A stretch of DNA of 64,000 bases from Candidatus Thiothrix sulfatifontis (lineage in GTDB: Bacteria > Pseudomonadota > Gammaproteobacteria > Thiotrichales > Thiotrichaceae). The stretch is from the NCBI GenBank assembly GCA_022828425.1, contig CP094685.1, forward strand, positions 3,142,046-3,206,045. The letters run 5' to 3'. Of the stretch, positions 1 through 10,536 are shown piece by piece. The notes under the pieces are model-generated. The model was not told where the DNA came from and did not search any database. It was given only the letters and a program-made list of their open reading frames with translations. The stretch's first letter is position 1, and every line of letters starts with the position of its first letter. The translations under genes and the position numbers were made by a program.

Positions 1-1186
1 GCTCGTGGGTATAAGTATCCGCCAACAAAAAATGGGTAATTTTCTCGTTGTAGCGAATCAAGAATGGCGAAATAGCCATGCTAATCACAATGGCCGCCAA
101 GGTGGTTTGTGCTTCACTCGATGACATCACTTCATTGTTTAACGCCAAGGTCAGCAGCGCAAATCCGAACTCCCCGCCTTGCGCCAGCACCAACCCGGTG
201 CGCAATGAAGTCACATTATTTTTCACAAACAAACGGGTTAGCAGCGCAATCAGTAAGCCTTTGCCCACGATCACACCCAATACTAGCAATAATACCGGCA
301 GCCACAACGAAGGCAGAATGCTAATATCCAACTTCGTCCCGACCGTTATAAAAAAGATTCCCATCAAAATATCGCGAAACGGACGGATCTCACTTTCAAT
401 CTGGTGCTTGTACTCGGTTTCACTCAGCAACATTCCGGCTAAAAACGCCCCCAATGCCAATGACAAATTCATGGATTGCGTCAACCACGCCGCCGTCAGC
501 GCTACCAGCAATACCGTAATATTGAACAATTCAACCGATTCAGCGCGAGAAATATACTGAAACAACGGTCGCAGCGTGTAATGCCCCACCAACATCATGG
601 CGACAAACAGCAACGCAGCGGAAAGAATAGTCAACATTAACTCACTGGGATTTACAGTCAAATCCGCGCCACCCGCCAACAACGGAATCATGACCAAAAA
701 GGGTACGACAGCAATGTCTTGAAACAGCAAAATTCCCAACGCCGATTGCCCGTGAGCCGCACGCATTTCCGCCTGATCGGTCAATTGCTTGACCACAATC
801 GCGGTCGATGACATCGCCATAGCACCGCCTGCGACCAGCGCACTGCTCCAATGCGCCCCGAAATACGACAAAATGGCAACGCCGGATAGCGTAGAAATCA
901 CCACCTGCAACCCGCCCAAGCCAATAATCGTGGTGCGCATTGCCATGAATTGCTTGAGTGAAAATTCCAACCCAATGGCAAACAATAGGAATACTACCCC
1001 GACTTCCCCCATGAAGATCAAGCCTGCGCTATCGGGCATAAAGCCTAATCCATGAGTTCCGGTTAGCGTCCCCACGAGTAGATAGCCCAAAATAGGCGGC
1101 AAGTGCAAGGTGCGGAAGGCAGCAACCGCCCCGACGGACATCACCAACAACAGCAGGATGCTTTGTAATAAGTCGTGTTCTTCCAA
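1..1186 (-). CDS. CPA2-family cation/H+ antiporter (KefB/GerN-like), C-terminus cut by window edge
   Basis: About 395 residues of an integral membrane monovalent cation:proton antiporter are visible; the gene runs off the left edge. The frame opens with a TTG at 1186, preceded by a GGGGA Shine-Dalgarno four bases upstream; no ATG lies before the first membrane segment. It shows many hydrophobic segments and the CPA2 signature LFAIGLEFSLKQ after the second helix, followed by a run of transmembrane helices through the edge. By family, such proteins exchange K+ or Na+ for H+ at the inner membrane, and KefB types often carry a C-terminal TrkA-N (RCK) domain, which would lie outside the window. 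Ion specificity cannot be read from this part. It is divergent from the gene at 1282. Confidence 0.85.
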   Translation of the reverse strand, partial: MEEHDLLQSILLLLVMSVGAVAAFRTLHLPPILGYLLVGTLTGTHGLGFMPDSAGLIFMGEVGVVFLLFAIGLEFSLKQFMAMRTTIIGLGGLQVVISTLSGVAILSYFGAHWSSALVAGGAMAMSSTAIVVKQLTDQAEMRAAHGQSALGILLFQDIAVVPFLVMIPLLAGGADLTVNPSELMLTILSAALLFVAMMLVGHYTLRPLFQYISRAESVELFNITVLLVALTAAWLTQSMNLSLALGAFLAGMLLSETEYKHQIESEIRPFRDILMGIFFITVGTKLDISILPSLWLPVLLLVLGVIVGKGLLIALLTRLFVKNNVTSLRTGLVLAQGGEFGFALLTLALNNEVMSSSEAQTTLAAIVISMAISPFLIRYNEKITHFLLADTYTHE

Positions 1187-1281
1187 GGAATCCCCTACAA
1201 TTTGTTCAGTTGTTTTGACCAAGTATACGGGTTTCTGACCCGCTAGACACCGTGTCAGTTCAGTTATCATTCAAATTTTAA

Positions 1282-1719
1282 GTGAGCGAATGCGTGCAAA
1301 CAATAAGCGATTGGCGGCAAATAGCGCGGTATTTGTGGGTTGCTCCCATCAGTATGTGGTTTTTACCCTTGGCATTGCTGGCAAAATGGACAGGTGGTGG
1401 TTACGCCCTGCACACGGGGGTGTTGGAAATCTGGGGTGGCTGGGTCGGACGCTGGCTGGAGCGTGGCATTCCGTTTCTTGGCGCAGTGAATGCCGTTACC
1501 GTTGGGCACATTGTTGCGGGTGTATCACCGCAGCATTTGCGCAGCAGTCGGGTGCATGAACGGGTGCACGTGGAACAATTCGAGCGCTGGGGCTGCTTAT
1601 TCCCTTGCGTGTATTTTATCGCCGGAGTGCGGGCGCAACGACGCGGTGGCAGTTTCTATTGGGATAACCCTTACGAAATCGAAGCCCGCCGCAGAGCCGC
1701 TGCCACAGGGAAATGTTAG
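1282..1719 (+). CDS. Small membrane protein with HExxH zinc-metalloprotease-like motif
   Basis: A 145-residue protein starting with GTG. The N-terminal half holds two hydrophobic segments (around residues 18-36 and 65-80); the second half carries HERVHVEQFERWG near residue 92, which fits the HExxH zinc-binding motif, then another hydrophobic stretch and a conserved-looking WDNPYEIEARR tail. I recall similar small conserved hypothetical proteins with an HERVH core and a DNPFE tail, but no defined function. The stop codon is only three bases before the ABC exporter start, so the two are very likely cotranscribed. Peptidase activity is inference from the motif alone; it could equally be a structural zinc site. 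Confidence 0.7.
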   Translation: MSECVQTISDWRQIARYLWVAPISMWFLPLALLAKWTGGGYALHTGVLEIWGGWVGRWLERGIPFLGAVNAVTVGHIVAGVSPQHLRSSRVHERVHVEQFERWGCLFPCVYFIAGVRAQRRGGSFYWDNPYEIEARRRAAATGKC

Positions 1720-1722
1720 TGC

Positions 1723-3468
1723 ATGGATATTATTTTTCGTGAATACGGCGCCATCATCCGCCAGAAATGGGGGTGGTTTGCGGTGGTCATGCTTGGCATT
1801 ACCGGCGGCGCGGGGCTAGAGCTATTGGTGCCGCTGTATTACAAAGAGATTGCCAATGGCTTATCCAAAGCCTTCAACGCGGATACGCATCAGTTGCTGC
1901 TGCAAAACCTGAGCTACATTGCCATGACTTACGGGGTGATTTGGCTGAGTTGGCGGGCGCTGGAATTGGGCATGATCATGTTCCAAAGTTGGGGACTAAA
2001 CAAACTCGATAAGCGCTGTTTTGATGTGCTCGTGAAACAACGCACCCATTTTTTCGAGAACAATTTTGCAGGCAGTTTGGTCAAGCAAGCCAACCGTTTC
2101 ATCAAAGCCTTTGAAACCATTATCGACTGGTTAATTTTTCAGTTTTACGGCAACTTGCTGCAAATCGCTCTCGCCTTCCTTATTTTTTACCAACAACAGC
2201 CGACGTTTGCGCTGTATTTTCTGCTATGGGTCGCCATCTTTTTAGGCTGGAGCGGTGGCTTTCTGGTCTGGAAACTGAAATTCGACCTGCGCGTCGCGGC
2301 GATGGATTCCAAACTCGGTGGCGCGTATGCCGATGGCATCAGCAATATCGCGATTGTCAAAAGCTTCGCGCTGGAACAACACGAACGTGCCAATATCGGC
2401 GCATTGGCGGATGAATCCTATCGGGTGCGCAATATCGCGTGGTTATTGACCTTCATCTCGTTTGCGGTGCAAGGCATTCTGGTGTTCAGCATTGAATTGC
2501 TGCTGATTTATTGGATGATCGGCGAATGGCAACAAAGCGCATTCGAGATCGGTGAATTTGTGTTATTCCAAACCGTACTGCTTATCCTGATCAAACACCT
2601 GTGGGATTTCGGGATGAATTTTCGGCGTTTTTTCAACGTATTGGCCGATGCGCGTGAAATGGCAGACGTGTTCCGACAAACCGATTTGGAGGACGACCGT
2701 GCGGATATGCCAACCCACACCATTACGCAAGGCGACATTCGCTTCGAGCAATTAGGGTTTGCGTATGGCGCAGCGGATAAGCAAGTCAGCTTATTTAATG
2801 ATTTCAACCTGCACATCCAGCCCGGTGAAAAAGTGGCATTGGTGGGGCATTCTGGTTCAGGCAAAACTTCACTGACCAAATTGCTGTTCCGTTTTGTTGA
2901 CCCGCAGCAGGGCAGAATTTTGTTTGATGGGGTGGATGCTACTGCGTTTTCACTGGCGTCTTTACGCGCACAAATTTCATTGGTGCCGCAACAACCGGAT
3001 CTGTTTCACCGCAGTATCCGCGACAATATTGCGCTGGGCAAAGACATCCCTGATGAAGCGTTGCGTGAAGTCGCCCGCAAAGCCCGTGCACTGGATTTCA
3101 TCGACAAACTGCCGCAAGGCTTTGACACCATGGTGGGCGAACGCGGTGTGAAACTGTCCGGCGGTGAAAAGCAACGCATCGCGCTTGCCCGCGCTTTTCT
3201 GGAAGATGCACCGATTGTGGTGCTCGATGAAGCCACCAGTGCTCTGGATTCACTCACCGAACAGCAAATTCAGATCGCTATTTTCGAGCTGATCGAGCGA
3301 AAAACCGCGATTGTGATTGCGCACCGACTGGCAACCATTCTGCGCATGGACAGAATCATCGTGTTGGAAAATGGCGAGATTATCGAACAAGGCACGCACA
3401 GCGAATTGCTGGCATTGCGCGGTAAATACCACGAAATGTGGCAACACCAAAGTGGGGAGTTCCTGTAA
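1723..3468 (+). CDS. ABC exporter, fused permease and ATPase (ABCB/MsbA-like)
   Basis: A 581-residue half-transporter: an N-terminal six-helix membrane domain (about residues 20-310) followed by a nucleotide-binding domain. The ATPase has Walker A GHSGSGKTS near residue 377, the signature LSGGEKQR, Walker B VVLDEATSALD and a switch His in VIAHRL. Such proteins work as homodimers exporting lipids, peptides or drugs across the inner membrane. The substrate cannot be read from sequence. It starts three bases after the HExxH gene and is followed at once by a hairpin terminator, so these two genes form a complete short transcription unit. Confidence 0.93.
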   Translation: MDIIFREYGAIIRQKWGWFAVVMLGITGGAGLELLVPLYYKEIANGLSKAFNADTHQLLLQNLSYIAMTYGVIWLSWRALELGMIMFQSWGLNKLDKRCFDVLVKQRTHFFENNFAGSLVKQANRFIKAFETIIDWLIFQFYGNLLQIALAFLIFYQQQPTFALYFLLWVAIFLGWSGGFLVWKLKFDLRVAAMDSKLGGAYADGISNIAIVKSFALEQHERANIGALADESYRVRNIAWLLTFISFAVQGILVFSIELLLIYWMIGEWQQSAFEIGEFVLFQTVLLILIKHLWDFGMNFRRFFNVLADAREMADVFRQTDLEDDRADMPTHTITQGDIRFEQLGFAYGAADKQVSLFNDFNLHIQPGEKVALVGHSGSGKTSLTKLLFRFVDPQQGRILFDGVDATAFSLASLRAQISLVPQQPDLFHRSIRDNIALGKDIPDEALREVARKARALDFIDKLPQGFDTMVGERGVKLSGGEKQRIALARAFLEDAPIVVLDEATSALDSLTEQQIQIAIFELIERKTAIVIAHRLATILRMDRIIVLENGEIIEQGTHSELLALRGKYHEMWQHQSGEFL

Positions 3469-3470
3469 CG

Positions 3471-3501
3471 AAAAAAGGCTGACATTAAGTCAGCCTTTTT
3501 A
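3471..3501. terminator. Bidirectional rho-independent terminator
   Basis: A perfect hairpin with arms GGCTGAC/GTCAGCC extended by A/T runs on both sides and a 5-base loop. It begins just after the ABC exporter stop. The U tract works on either strand, so it can end both the exporter transcript and the leftward tRNA-Arg transcript. Confidence 0.9.
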
Positions 3502-3508
3502 AATGAGA

Positions 3509-3585
3509 TGGCGCATCTGGAAGGATTCGAACCTCCGACCACCTGGTTCGTAGCCAGGTACTCTATCCAACTGAGCTACAGATGC
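3509..3585 (-). tRNA. tRNA-Arg (anticodon ACG)
   Basis: On the minus strand, acceptor arms GCATCTG/CAGATGC, a D-arm TAGCTCAGTTGGATAGAG, an anticodon stem CCTGG/CCAGG with loop CTACGAA, and a T-arm with GGTTCGAATCC are all in place. The discriminator is G and the 3' CCA is encoded in the gene (3509-3511). Anticodon ACG is expected to be edited to ICG and to read CGU, CGC and CGA. Confidence 0.97.
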
Positions 3586-3601
3586 GCTGGAAGAGGTGCG
3601 C

Positions 3602-3630
3602 ATTATGCTAACTTGTTCAGAGTTGGTCAA
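3602..3630 (-). promoter_or_regulatory. Sigma-70 promoter of tRNA-Arg
   Basis: Reading leftwards, TTGACC (3630-3625) and CATAAT (3607-3602) are separated by exactly 17 bases and lie about 16 bases upstream of the mature tRNA 5' end, the expected position for a stable-RNA promoter. Confidence 0.8.
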
Positions 3631-3728
3631 GCAAAATTTCACACAATTTTAATTGTCAGGCATCTTTTTTCCGTGCCACACCGATTACTGCTAAACTCTC
3701 TGGCTTGATTACGCACCCCCGACGAGCC

Positions 3729-6293
3729 ATGAGCAAAGAACAGCCCCAACACACTCCCATGATGCAACAATACTTCCGAATCAAAGCGGAATACCCCGAC
3801 ATCCTCCTGTTTTACCGCATGGGGGATTTCTACGAACTGTTCATGGACGACGCAAAAAAAGCCGCTGCCCTGCTCGACATCACCCTCACCGCACGCGGTT
3901 CATCAGCAGGCGACCCCATTCCCATGGCAGGTGTTCCCTACCACGCCGTCGAACAATACCTCGCCAAACTCCTCAAAGTCGGCGAATCCGTCGCCATTTG
4001 CGAACAAATCGGCGACCCTGCCAAATCCAAAGGCCCGGTCGAACGCAAAATCACCCGCCTGCTCACCCCCGGCACTGTCACCGACGACTACCTCCTCGAC
4101 GACCGCCGCGACAACCTGCTGGTAGCGATTGCACGCAAAGAGACGCACTACGGCATCGCCGCCATCGACCTCAGCACCGGACGCTTCACCGTCCAAGAAG
4201 CCGATTCCGACACCACCCTGCACAACGAAATCGAACGCCTGCAACCCGCCGAAATTCTGCACGACGAAGACTGGAAACCCGCCTTCGCCCGCAACCGCAT
4301 TTCCACCCCACGCCCGCAATGGCACTTCGACCTCGACACCGCCAAACGCCTACTGCTACGCCAATTTGGGGTACACGATCTCGACGGCTTCGGCTGCAAC
4401 CACCTGCCGCTCGCGATTGCCGCTGCGGGCGCATTGCTCAATTACGTGCAAGAAACCCAACGCACCGCCCTGCCCCACATCAACAGCCTCACGGTAGAAC
4501 TCAGCGACGAAGGCATCATTCTCGACGCTGCCAGCCGTCGCAATCTGGAACTCGAATACAGCATCAGCGGTGAACACAAAAACACCCTGATTTCAGTGAT
4601 CGACAAAACCGCCACCAGCATGGGCAGCCGTCTGCTACGCCGCTGGCTCAACAAGCCGCTACGTGACCGTTTCATTCTGCGCAACCGCCACCAAGCCGTC
4701 GGCGTATTGCTCGACCAATACCGCTACGAAACCTTGCTGGAAACCTTGCGCGGTATCGGCGACATCGAACGCATCGCCAGCCGCATCGCCATCGGCTCGG
4801 CACGTCCGCGTGACCTCTCCACCCTGCGGAGTTCCTTGCACGTACTCCCCCGCATCCACGGCTTGATCGGCACCATCGACAACCCGCACATCCAGCAATT
4901 ACAAACCAACATCGACTTGCACGAAGCACTGCGCCACTTGCTCGACAGCGCGATTATCGACAACCCACCCGTGGTCATCCGTGACGGCGGGGTAATCGCC
5001 CCCGGTTTCGATGCCGAACTCGATGAATTGCGCAACTTAAGCGAAAACGCCGACCAATACCTGCTCGATCTCGAAGCCCGCGAAAAAGTCCGTACTGGCA
5101 TCAACAACCTCAAAGTTGCCTACAACCGCATTCACGGCTATTACGTCGAAATCCCGCAAAGCCAGTTGAGCCGCATCCCCGCCGACTACATCCGCCGCCA
5201 AACGCTTAAAGGCGTGGAACGCTTCATTCTGCCCGAACTGAAAAAGTTTGAAGACAAGGTACTGTCCGCCCGCGAACGTGCGCTTGCCCGCGAAAAAGCC
5301 ATTTACGACAATCTATTAGGCGACTTGCTGGCACACTTGAATCCGATTCGCACCAGTGCGCAAGCCATTGCCGAACTGGATGTATTGAGCAACTTCGCCG
5401 AACGTGCCAATACCTTGAATTACAACTGCCCTGCGCTGGTCGATGGTGCTGGCATTCAAATCGAAGGCGGACGGCATCCGGTAGTCGAACGCACCCTCGA
5501 TAATCCCTTCGTGCCAAACGATCTGTACATGGACTCGCGCCGCCGCATGTTGATGGTGACAGGCCCCAATATGGGTGGAAAATCCACCTACATGCGCCAA
5601 GTCGCGCTGATCGTGTTGCTGGCACACATTGGCAGCTACGTCCCCGCGCAAACCGCCCGCCTCGGCAATATCGACCGCATTTTCACCCGCATCGGCGCAC
5701 ACGACGACTTAAGCACCGGGCGTTCCACCTTCATGGTGGAAATGACCGAAGCCGCCAATATTCTCAACAATGCTACTGCTCACAGTTTGGTATTGATGGA
5801 CGAAATCGGGCGCGGAACCAGCACCTTCGATGGCTTGTCACTGGCATGGGCAATCGCCGAATTCCTCGCACGCGACCGCAAAGCTTTCACCCTGTTCGCC
5901 ACCCACTATTTTGAATTAACATCCCTCGCCGAACAAATCAGCACCATTGCCAATGTACATATCGACGCGGTGGAGCATGGCGACAAAATCGTATTTTTAC
6001 ACGCGGTGAAAGAAGGCCCCGCCAACCAAAGCTACGGTTTGCAAGTCGCACAACTGGCAGGCGTCCCCAAAGGTGTGATTGCACAAGCAAAAAAGAAACT
6101 GGTATCACTGGAAAAGCACAGCCAGCAAGCCCCACAACCGGGACAAACCTTGCCCCTGATGTTTGCAACACCCGCCGAACCCAAAGATGAAATCGCAGAA
6201 AAAGTGAAAGCGGCACTAGCTGCCGTAGACCCGGATGAACTCACCCCGCGTCAGGCTCTGGACGAGTTATATCGGTTAAGAAAATTATTGTAG
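3729..6293 (+). CDS. mutS: DNA mismatch repair ATPase MutS
   Basis: An 854-residue MutS, close to the usual length. The mismatch-recognition domain has the Phe-x-Glu wedge within [10 protein letters not shown] near residue 36; connector, lever and clamp domains follow; the ATPase has Walker [10 protein letters not shown] near residue 615 and Walker [17 protein letters not shown], and FATHYFEL follows. It binds mismatched bases and small loops and recruits MutL. The frame is open from a TTG at 3705, but the ATG at 3729 ([15 protein letters not shown]) matches the family N-terminus. A MutS defect would raise slippage at the heptamer repeat at 14785, but here MutS is intact. Confidence 0.98.
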   Translation: MSKEQPQHTPMMQQYFRIKAEYPDILLFYRMGDFYELFMDDAKKAAALLDITLTARGSSAGDPIPMAGVPYHAVEQYLAKLLKVGESVAICEQIGDPAKSKGPVERKITRLLTPGTVTDDYLLDDRRDNLLVAIARKETHYGIAAIDLSTGRFTVQEADSDTTLHNEIERLQPAEILHDEDWKPAFARNRISTPRPQWHFDLDTAKRLLLRQFGVHDLDGFGCNHLPLAIAAAGALLNYVQETQRTALPHINSLTVELSDEGIILDAASRRNLELEYSISGEHKNTLISVIDKTATSMGSRLLRRWLNKPLRDRFILRNRHQAVGVLLDQYRYETLLETLRGIGDIERIASRIAIGSARPRDLSTLRSSLHVLPRIHGLIGTIDNPHIQQLQTNIDLHEALRHLLDSAIIDNPPVVIRDGGVIAPGFDAELDELRNLSENADQYLLDLEAREKVRTGINNLKVAYNRIHGYYVEIPQSQLSRIPADYIRRQTLKGVERFILPELKKFEDKVLSARERALAREKAIYDNLLGDLLAHLNPIRTSAQAIAELDVLSNFAERANTLNYNCPALVDGAGIQIEGGRHPVVERTLDNPFVPNDLYMDSRRRMLMVTGPNMGGKSTYMRQVALIVLLAHIGSYVPAQTARLGNIDRIFTRIGAHDDLSTGRSTFMVEMTEAANILNNATAHSLVLMDEIGRGTSTFDGLSLAWAIAEFLARDRKAFTLFATHYFELTSLAEQISTIANVHIDAVEHGDKIVFLHAVKEGPANQSYGLQVAQLAGVPKGVIAQAKKKLVSLEKHSQQAPQPGQTLPLMFATPAEPKDEIAEKVKAALAAVDPDELTPRQALDELYRLRKLL

Positions 6294-6326
6294 GGTGAGT
6301 GGAGCGAATGCGATACCCACCCTACA
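6289..6326. repeat. Inverted repeat after mutS
   Basis: Perfect 9-bp arms TGTAGGGTG (6289-6297) and CACCCTACA (6318-6326) flank a 20-base spacer and overlap the mutS stop codon. There is no U tract. It resembles the short TAGGGTG-type intergenic palindromes found in many proteobacterial genomes; it may also act as a weak terminator between the convergent mutS and dsbC. Confidence 0.6.
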
Positions 6327-6338
6327 CGGCAAAGCTGC

Positions 6339-7076
6339 TTACTTCGCCGCCGCTTTCGCGTCATCCAACATTTTGACTAACTGATCCGCCGGGCGAAACC
6401 CTGGAATCATCGTACCATCCAATGTCAATAATGCCGGTGTGCCATTCACACCCAGCTTCTGACCAAGTTCAAACTGCTCCGCTACGGGGTTAGTGCATTC
6501 TTTGGCTGCCACTTCTTTGCCGTCATTCTTCACTTGGTTCATCGCAGCGGCTTTGTCATCTGCACACCAAATATTCACCATCTTTTTGTAAGCCGGTGAA
6601 CCCACGCCTGCACGCGGATACGCCAAATAGCGCACGGTCACGCCTTTTTCATTCAGTGCTGGCACTTCTTTATGCAATTTCACGCAGAAAGGGCAGTCAA
6701 CGTCAGTGAAGGCATACAACACATGCTTTTCTTCGCCCTTGGCTTTGAATTCAATGCTCTTGGCGGCGTCGATGGTTTTGACGATAGCAACACGATCCGC
6801 CGCGCGTGACGCTTCGGTCAAACTGGATTTGTTTTGCGCATCAATCAAATCGCCGACAAACACATAACGCGCATCGCCCGTTACATAAATAATTTCGCCG
6901 CCAAATTTGGCTTCAAACATGCCCGGTACGGGGGTTGATTTCAATGCATCAGGGGCGCTGCCACCAAACATCGGTTTCATTTTATCGCCCAGATCCGCAG
7001 GCACATCGTCAGCCATTGCCCCGGTCGTTGCGAGCGCAACACTGATCAGTGCGCCCAGAATCATTTTTTTGTACAT
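6339..7076 (-). CDS. dsbC: Periplasmic disulfide isomerase DsbC
   Basis: A 245-residue protein with a cleavable signal peptide (MYKKMILGALISVALATTG, cleavage near AMA-DD), an N-terminal dimerisation domain (about 25-85) and a C-terminal thioredoxin fold containing the active site CPFC near residue 135, plus the cis-Pro loop NGTPALL. A second Cys pair (WCADD and KECTN) fits the structural disulfide of DsbC. It reshuffles wrong disulfides in the periplasm and is normally kept reduced by DsbD. It lies downstream of xerD on the same strand, matching the E. coli xerD-dsbC order. Confidence 0.95.
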   Translation of the reverse strand: MYKKMILGALISVALATTGAMADDVPADLGDKMKPMFGGSAPDALKSTPVPGMFEAKFGGEIIYVTGDARYVFVGDLIDAQNKSSLTEASRAADRVAIVKTIDAAKSIEFKAKGEEKHVLYAFTDVDCPFCVKLHKEVPALNEKGVTVRYLAYPRAGVGSPAYKKMVNIWCADDKAAAMNQVKNDGKEVAAKECTNPVAEQFELGQKLGVNGTPALLTLDGTMIPGFRPADQLVKMLDDAKAAAK

Positions 7077-7197
7077 GGTTTCTCTATTCCTGAATGAAAA
7101 TCTTATCGTAAAAAGTGCTTATTCTTTAATCAGATAGTGGATAGTACCTTATCATGGCTGACTGTAGCGTGTATACGCTTCCCCACATTACAGAACC

Positions 7198-8136
7198 TTA
7201 ACCACGCGGGTGATGGTGGCGGTGCAAATCCTGCAACCGCGCCTGTGCCACATGCGTGTAAATTTGCGTGGTGGAAAGGTCACTATGCCCCAGCAACATT
7301 TGCACGACCCGCAAATCCGCCCCGTGATTCAACAAATGGGTCGCGAAGGCGTGACGCAAAGTGTGCGGAGAAATACTGCGCACAATATCCGCTGCCAAGG
7401 CATAACGCTGAATCAGCACCCAAAACATCTGCCGCGTCATCCCGCTGCCGCGCGTGGTCACAAACACTTGCTCCGCAATATCCTTGCCGTGCATCAATAC
7501 CGGGCGTGCCTCGCTCAAATACGTTTGTATCCAATCATGCGCCTCCTCCCCCATCGGCACGAGGCGTTCCTTATTGCCTTTGCCGGTAATGCGGAGCACG
7601 CCATTGGGCAGGGAAATTTCATTCAAACGAATCCCCACCAATTCCGATACCCGCAACCCCGTGGCATACAACAACTCCAACATGGCACGATCGCGCAGCC
7701 CCAGCGGGCTGGCAATATCCGGCGCTTGCAATAAGGCATCGACTTCAGCTTCTGACAAGGTATGCGGTAAATGCCTGCCTTGTTTGGGCGCTTCAATTTG
7801 TGCGGTAGGGTCATCTTTGCGCAAATTTTCACGGACTTGCCAACGGTAAAAACGCCGCAAACTTGATAGCAAACGCGCCGTCGTCGCCGCCTTCGCCCCC
7901 CCACGCACCCGAATCGCTAAATACTCCAGCAAATCCCCGCGCTCGGCTTGATCCAGCGCCACGCTGCGTTCGTCCAGCCAATGGCACAACATCCGCAAAT
8001 CACGTTCGTAACTCGCCAAGGTATTGCGGCTTACCCCACGTTCCGACCAAAAAGCGTCTAAGAAACGGTCAATTAATACCTGATTCAGGCATTTTGTTCG
8101 CATGATAGCGGGTAGGGATTTTTTTTCAGGTTTCAT
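7198..8136 (-). CDS. xerD: Site-specific tyrosine recombinase XerD
   Basis: About 312 residues with an N-terminal SAM-like core-binding domain (LIDRFLDAFWSERGVSRNT) and a C-terminal catalytic domain with the Arg in ATGLRVSELVG, HTLRHAFATHLL, and the nucleophile in STTQIYTHV. It acts with XerC at dif to resolve chromosome dimers at the FtsK-bearing septum. The open frame extends further upstream, but the ATG at 8136 (MKPEKKSL) or 8103 (MRTKCLNQ) gives a normal length; neither has a strong ribosome site, so the start is uncertain. The dsbC neighbour supports XerD over XerC. Confidence 0.93.
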   Translation of the reverse strand: MKPEKKSLPAIMRTKCLNQVLIDRFLDAFWSERGVSRNTLASYERDLRMLCHWLDERSVALDQAERGDLLEYLAIRVRGGAKAATTARLLSSLRRFYRWQVRENLRKDDPTAQIEAPKQGRHLPHTLSEAEVDALLQAPDIASPLGLRDRAMLELLYATGLRVSELVGIRLNEISLPNGVLRITGKGNKERLVPMGEEAHDWIQTYLSEARPVLMHGKDIAEQVFVTTRGSGMTRQMFWVLIQRYALAADIVRSISPHTLRHAFATHLLNHGADLRVVQMLLGHSDLSTTQIYTHVAQARLQDLHRHHHPRG

Positions 8137-8197
8137 GGTCTTATTACGAGAGAGTGAAAAATGGGCAGACTCTACTAATATCCAAAGGGCTAAAATA

Positions 8198-9436
8198 ATG
8201 ACTAATAATGAATACCAGAGCATGGCGATGAGCCAATACATGCTGCGAGAATTTAGAGAACAATGCAAGCAACAGGAAGCCGCCACGCAAGCTGATGACC
8301 TCAAGCTTGAATACCAGCAATTCAACCAAGAAGTGCTGACTTACCCAATTTTTTCCAATCATGCTTGCGGCAATCACGATGCCAAAGAATTGCTGGGCAC
8401 ACGTTCGGAAGAAGCATTTTGTGAACGCTGGAGCTTTTTTTACGCTGCGGATCCGTGGAAATTGCCACAAATTGCTTACCAGCAGCAAATGGATACTCAG
8501 CTTGCTGCGCTCAAACAACGGCTATTTGCACTGAATTCGCCGCGTCTGATTTTATTTTGCGTCACATTCATCATCATTATTTTGCTGGTGATGCGCGGGC
8601 ATTTCCTGTTGCCAGCGCTGCCTATCTTCGCCTTGGCATGGTATTGGCGGGTGTCGGAACGCAATATCCGAACAACCCAACAAGCCTTGCAACAACACCT
8701 CGATAAGATGCACGCCTTAGATGAACAAAAAGAAGGCATTGCGCATCAGCTTGAAAGCCTGCCACCGCCAACCGGCTTGACGCAATTGAACGCGGATTAT
8801 CAGCAAGCGGTGCGAGAGTTTTTTCAAAACACTCTGCGGCAAGTGCTGCCGCCCTCGGAGTGCGCTGATTTAGCCACGACCTTGCAACAGCAACGCTGGG
8901 AAGGCTTTATCACCGAAAGTTGGGGGTATCTGCAACTGCCACTGGCGGCGCAGCAACACAGCATTATCAAACACACTTTGCTGGATGCCGCACACATTCC
9001 GCTGATTGCCTTGCAAGACGACCCGCACGGGCGCAAGGGACACAGCTTATACCGCGTGCAATACCTGCAACTCTGGATTTTAACGCAGCGGGGTTTAGTG
9101 ATGCGGCAAGGGTATTTTGACCGCGTAGCCAAGCAATTTCTGTTTGAGCAGCAAGAGTTCTACCCGTACAAGCAATTGCTACACCTCGAACTCACCGAGC
9201 AACCCCTACCGGAAGAACCGTTGCTCAAACAACGCTTACCCGCACACCTGTACAAGCGCTATTTCGAGCAGCCGGTCAGCATTTTGTCACTGAGAACCGT
9301 AACCGGCAAAATGCACGAATGCGCGACACTGCCAGTAAACGAGCGTCCGTTTCAACAACGCGAATGGCAGGAACGTTACGGGCTAGACACCGATATGCAG
9401 CGTCTAAGCCGTTGTTTGCACCAACGCCTGTATTAG
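8198..9436 (+). CDS. Unknown protein with a paired transmembrane hairpin
   Basis: A 412-residue protein I do not recognise. Residues about 1-110 are polar and glutamine-rich with helical character; about 112-150 hold two adjacent hydrophobic helices ([12 protein letters not shown] and [14 protein letters not shown]); then a coiled-coil-like stretch ([20 protein letters not shown]) and a long soluble C-terminal domain. There is no signal peptide, so both ends are probably cytoplasmic. The ATG at 8198 is preferred: the longer frame from 8102 would overlap the xerD start. Its stop overlaps the convergent mtnA stop by four bases. No family is claimed. Confidence 0.7.
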   Translation: MTNNEYQSMAMSQYMLREFREQCKQQEAATQADDLKLEYQQFNQEVLTYPIFSNHACGNHDAKELLGTRSEEAFCERWSFFYAADPWKLPQIAYQQQMDTQLAALKQRLFALNSPRLILFCVTFIIIILLVMRGHFLLPALPIFALAWYWRVSERNIRTTQQALQQHLDKMHALDEQKEGIAHQLESLPPPTGLTQLNADYQQAVREFFQNTLRQVLPPSECADLATTLQQQRWEGFITESWGYLQLPLAAQQHSIIKHTLLDAAHIPLIALQDDPHGRKGHSLYRVQYLQLWILTQRGLVMRQGYFDRVAKQFLFEQQEFYPYKQLLHLELTEQPLPEEPLLKQRLPAHLYKRYFEQPVSILSLRTVTGKMHECATLPVNERPFQQREWQERYGLDTDMQRLSRCLHQRLY

Positions 9437-10488
9437 GAAGCCATTAGCACAGCAATTTTTGCCGCATCGGGATTCAAAATCACGCCTTTTTCGGTGACTA
9501 GCGCATCGACTAAGGCGGCGGGGGTTACATCAAACGCTGGATTCCATGCCTGCATATGCTGTGCAGCAATGCGCTGGTTGTTCACGTTTAGCACTTCATC
9601 TTGGGAACGTTCTTCGATGGGAATGTCATTACCACTCAAAGTCGCTAGGTCAATCGTGCTGGTTGGCGCAACCACCATGAATTTCACCCCGTGATAACGC
9701 GCATTCACCGCGAGACTGTAAGTGCCGATTTTGTTGGCGACATCACCATTCGCGGCAATCCGGTCAGAACCGACGATGACCCACGAGACTTTGCCCAGTT
9801 TCATTAAGTGCGCCGCTGCACCGTCACACAACAGATGTGCAGGGATTTTATCTTTGATCAATTCCCATGCGGTCAGGCGTGAGCCTTGCCACCAAGGACG
9901 GGTTTCATCGGCGTAAACGTGTTCAATTTTACCGCTGCTGTAAGCACTGCGAATCACGCCTAGCGCGGTACCGTAGCCGCCAGTCGCCAGTGACCCGGTA
10001 TTGCAATGGGTTAACACCCCGTGCGACGGTTGAATCAAAGCGCTACCCAGTTCACCCATGCGGTAATTGGCATCAATATCATCTTGGTGAATCTGCTGCG
10101 CCAGTGCTAACAGTGGCTCTTCCGGGTCGCCATCCACGGTATCGGCCAAATCGCACATGCGCGTTAATGCCCACATGAGATTCACAGCGGTTGGGCGGGA
10201 ATTTTTCAGCAGGTCAATTTCGGCACTCAGGCGATTGCGCCAGTCTTGCGGGTACTGTTTGTAACATTTTCTGGCTGCCATGGCTGCTGCGTAGGCAGCG
10301 GCAATGCCAATCGCAGGCGCACCACGTACCACCATATTGCGAATAGCGTCGGCGGTGTCTTCCGCGCTGTATAACTGCACGAACTGCTCGTTATGCGGCA
10401 ATTTGCGCTGATCAAGCAGCACCAGATGATTGTCTTTCCATTCTACAGCACGGATCGAATCGTGTTGACTCATGATGATTTTCAGCAT
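9433..10488 (-). CDS. mtnA: S-methyl-5-thioribose-1-phosphate isomerase
   Basis: A 351-residue aldose-ketose isomerase of the MtnA/eIF2B-alpha family. Diagnostic stretches are [16 protein letters not shown] near residue 52, [19 protein letters not shown] with the catalytic Cys, and [19 protein letters not shown] with the catalytic Asp. It converts methylthioribose-1-phosphate to methylthioribulose-1-phosphate in methionine salvage. ATG at 10488 or 10473 (MSQHDSIRA) are both possible. It is divergent from the deaminase mtaD with a 48-base gap, so the two salvage genes probably share control. No methylthioadenosine or methylthioinosine phosphorylase is in the window. Confidence 0.95.
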   Translation of the reverse strand: MLKIIMSQHDSIRAVEWKDNHLVLLDQRKLPHNEQFVQLYSAEDTADAIRNMVVRGAPAIGIAAAYAAAMAARKCYKQYPQDWRNRLSAEIDLLKNSRPTAVNLMWALTRMCDLADTVDGDPEEPLLALAQQIHQDDIDANYRMGELGSALIQPSHGVLTHCNTGSLATGGYGTALGVIRSAYSSGKIEHVYADETRPWWQGSRLTAWELIKDKIPAHLLCDGAAAHLMKLGKVSWVIVGSDRIAANGDVANKIGTYSLAVNARYHGVKFMVVAPTSTIDLATLSGNDIPIEERSQDEVLNVNNQRIAAQHMQAWNPAFDVTPAALVDALVTEKGVILNPDAAKIAVLMAS

Positions 10489-10536
10489 AAATAGGTTATT
10501 CTACCGTGGCAATCTTACAACACCCAATGGCACATA

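Noticed and set aside
3998..4573. A 191-codon open frame inside mutS
   Set aside because: Composition is extreme in Arg, Pro and His, typical of an out-of-frame reading of a GC-rich gene; mutS on the same strand explains the region.
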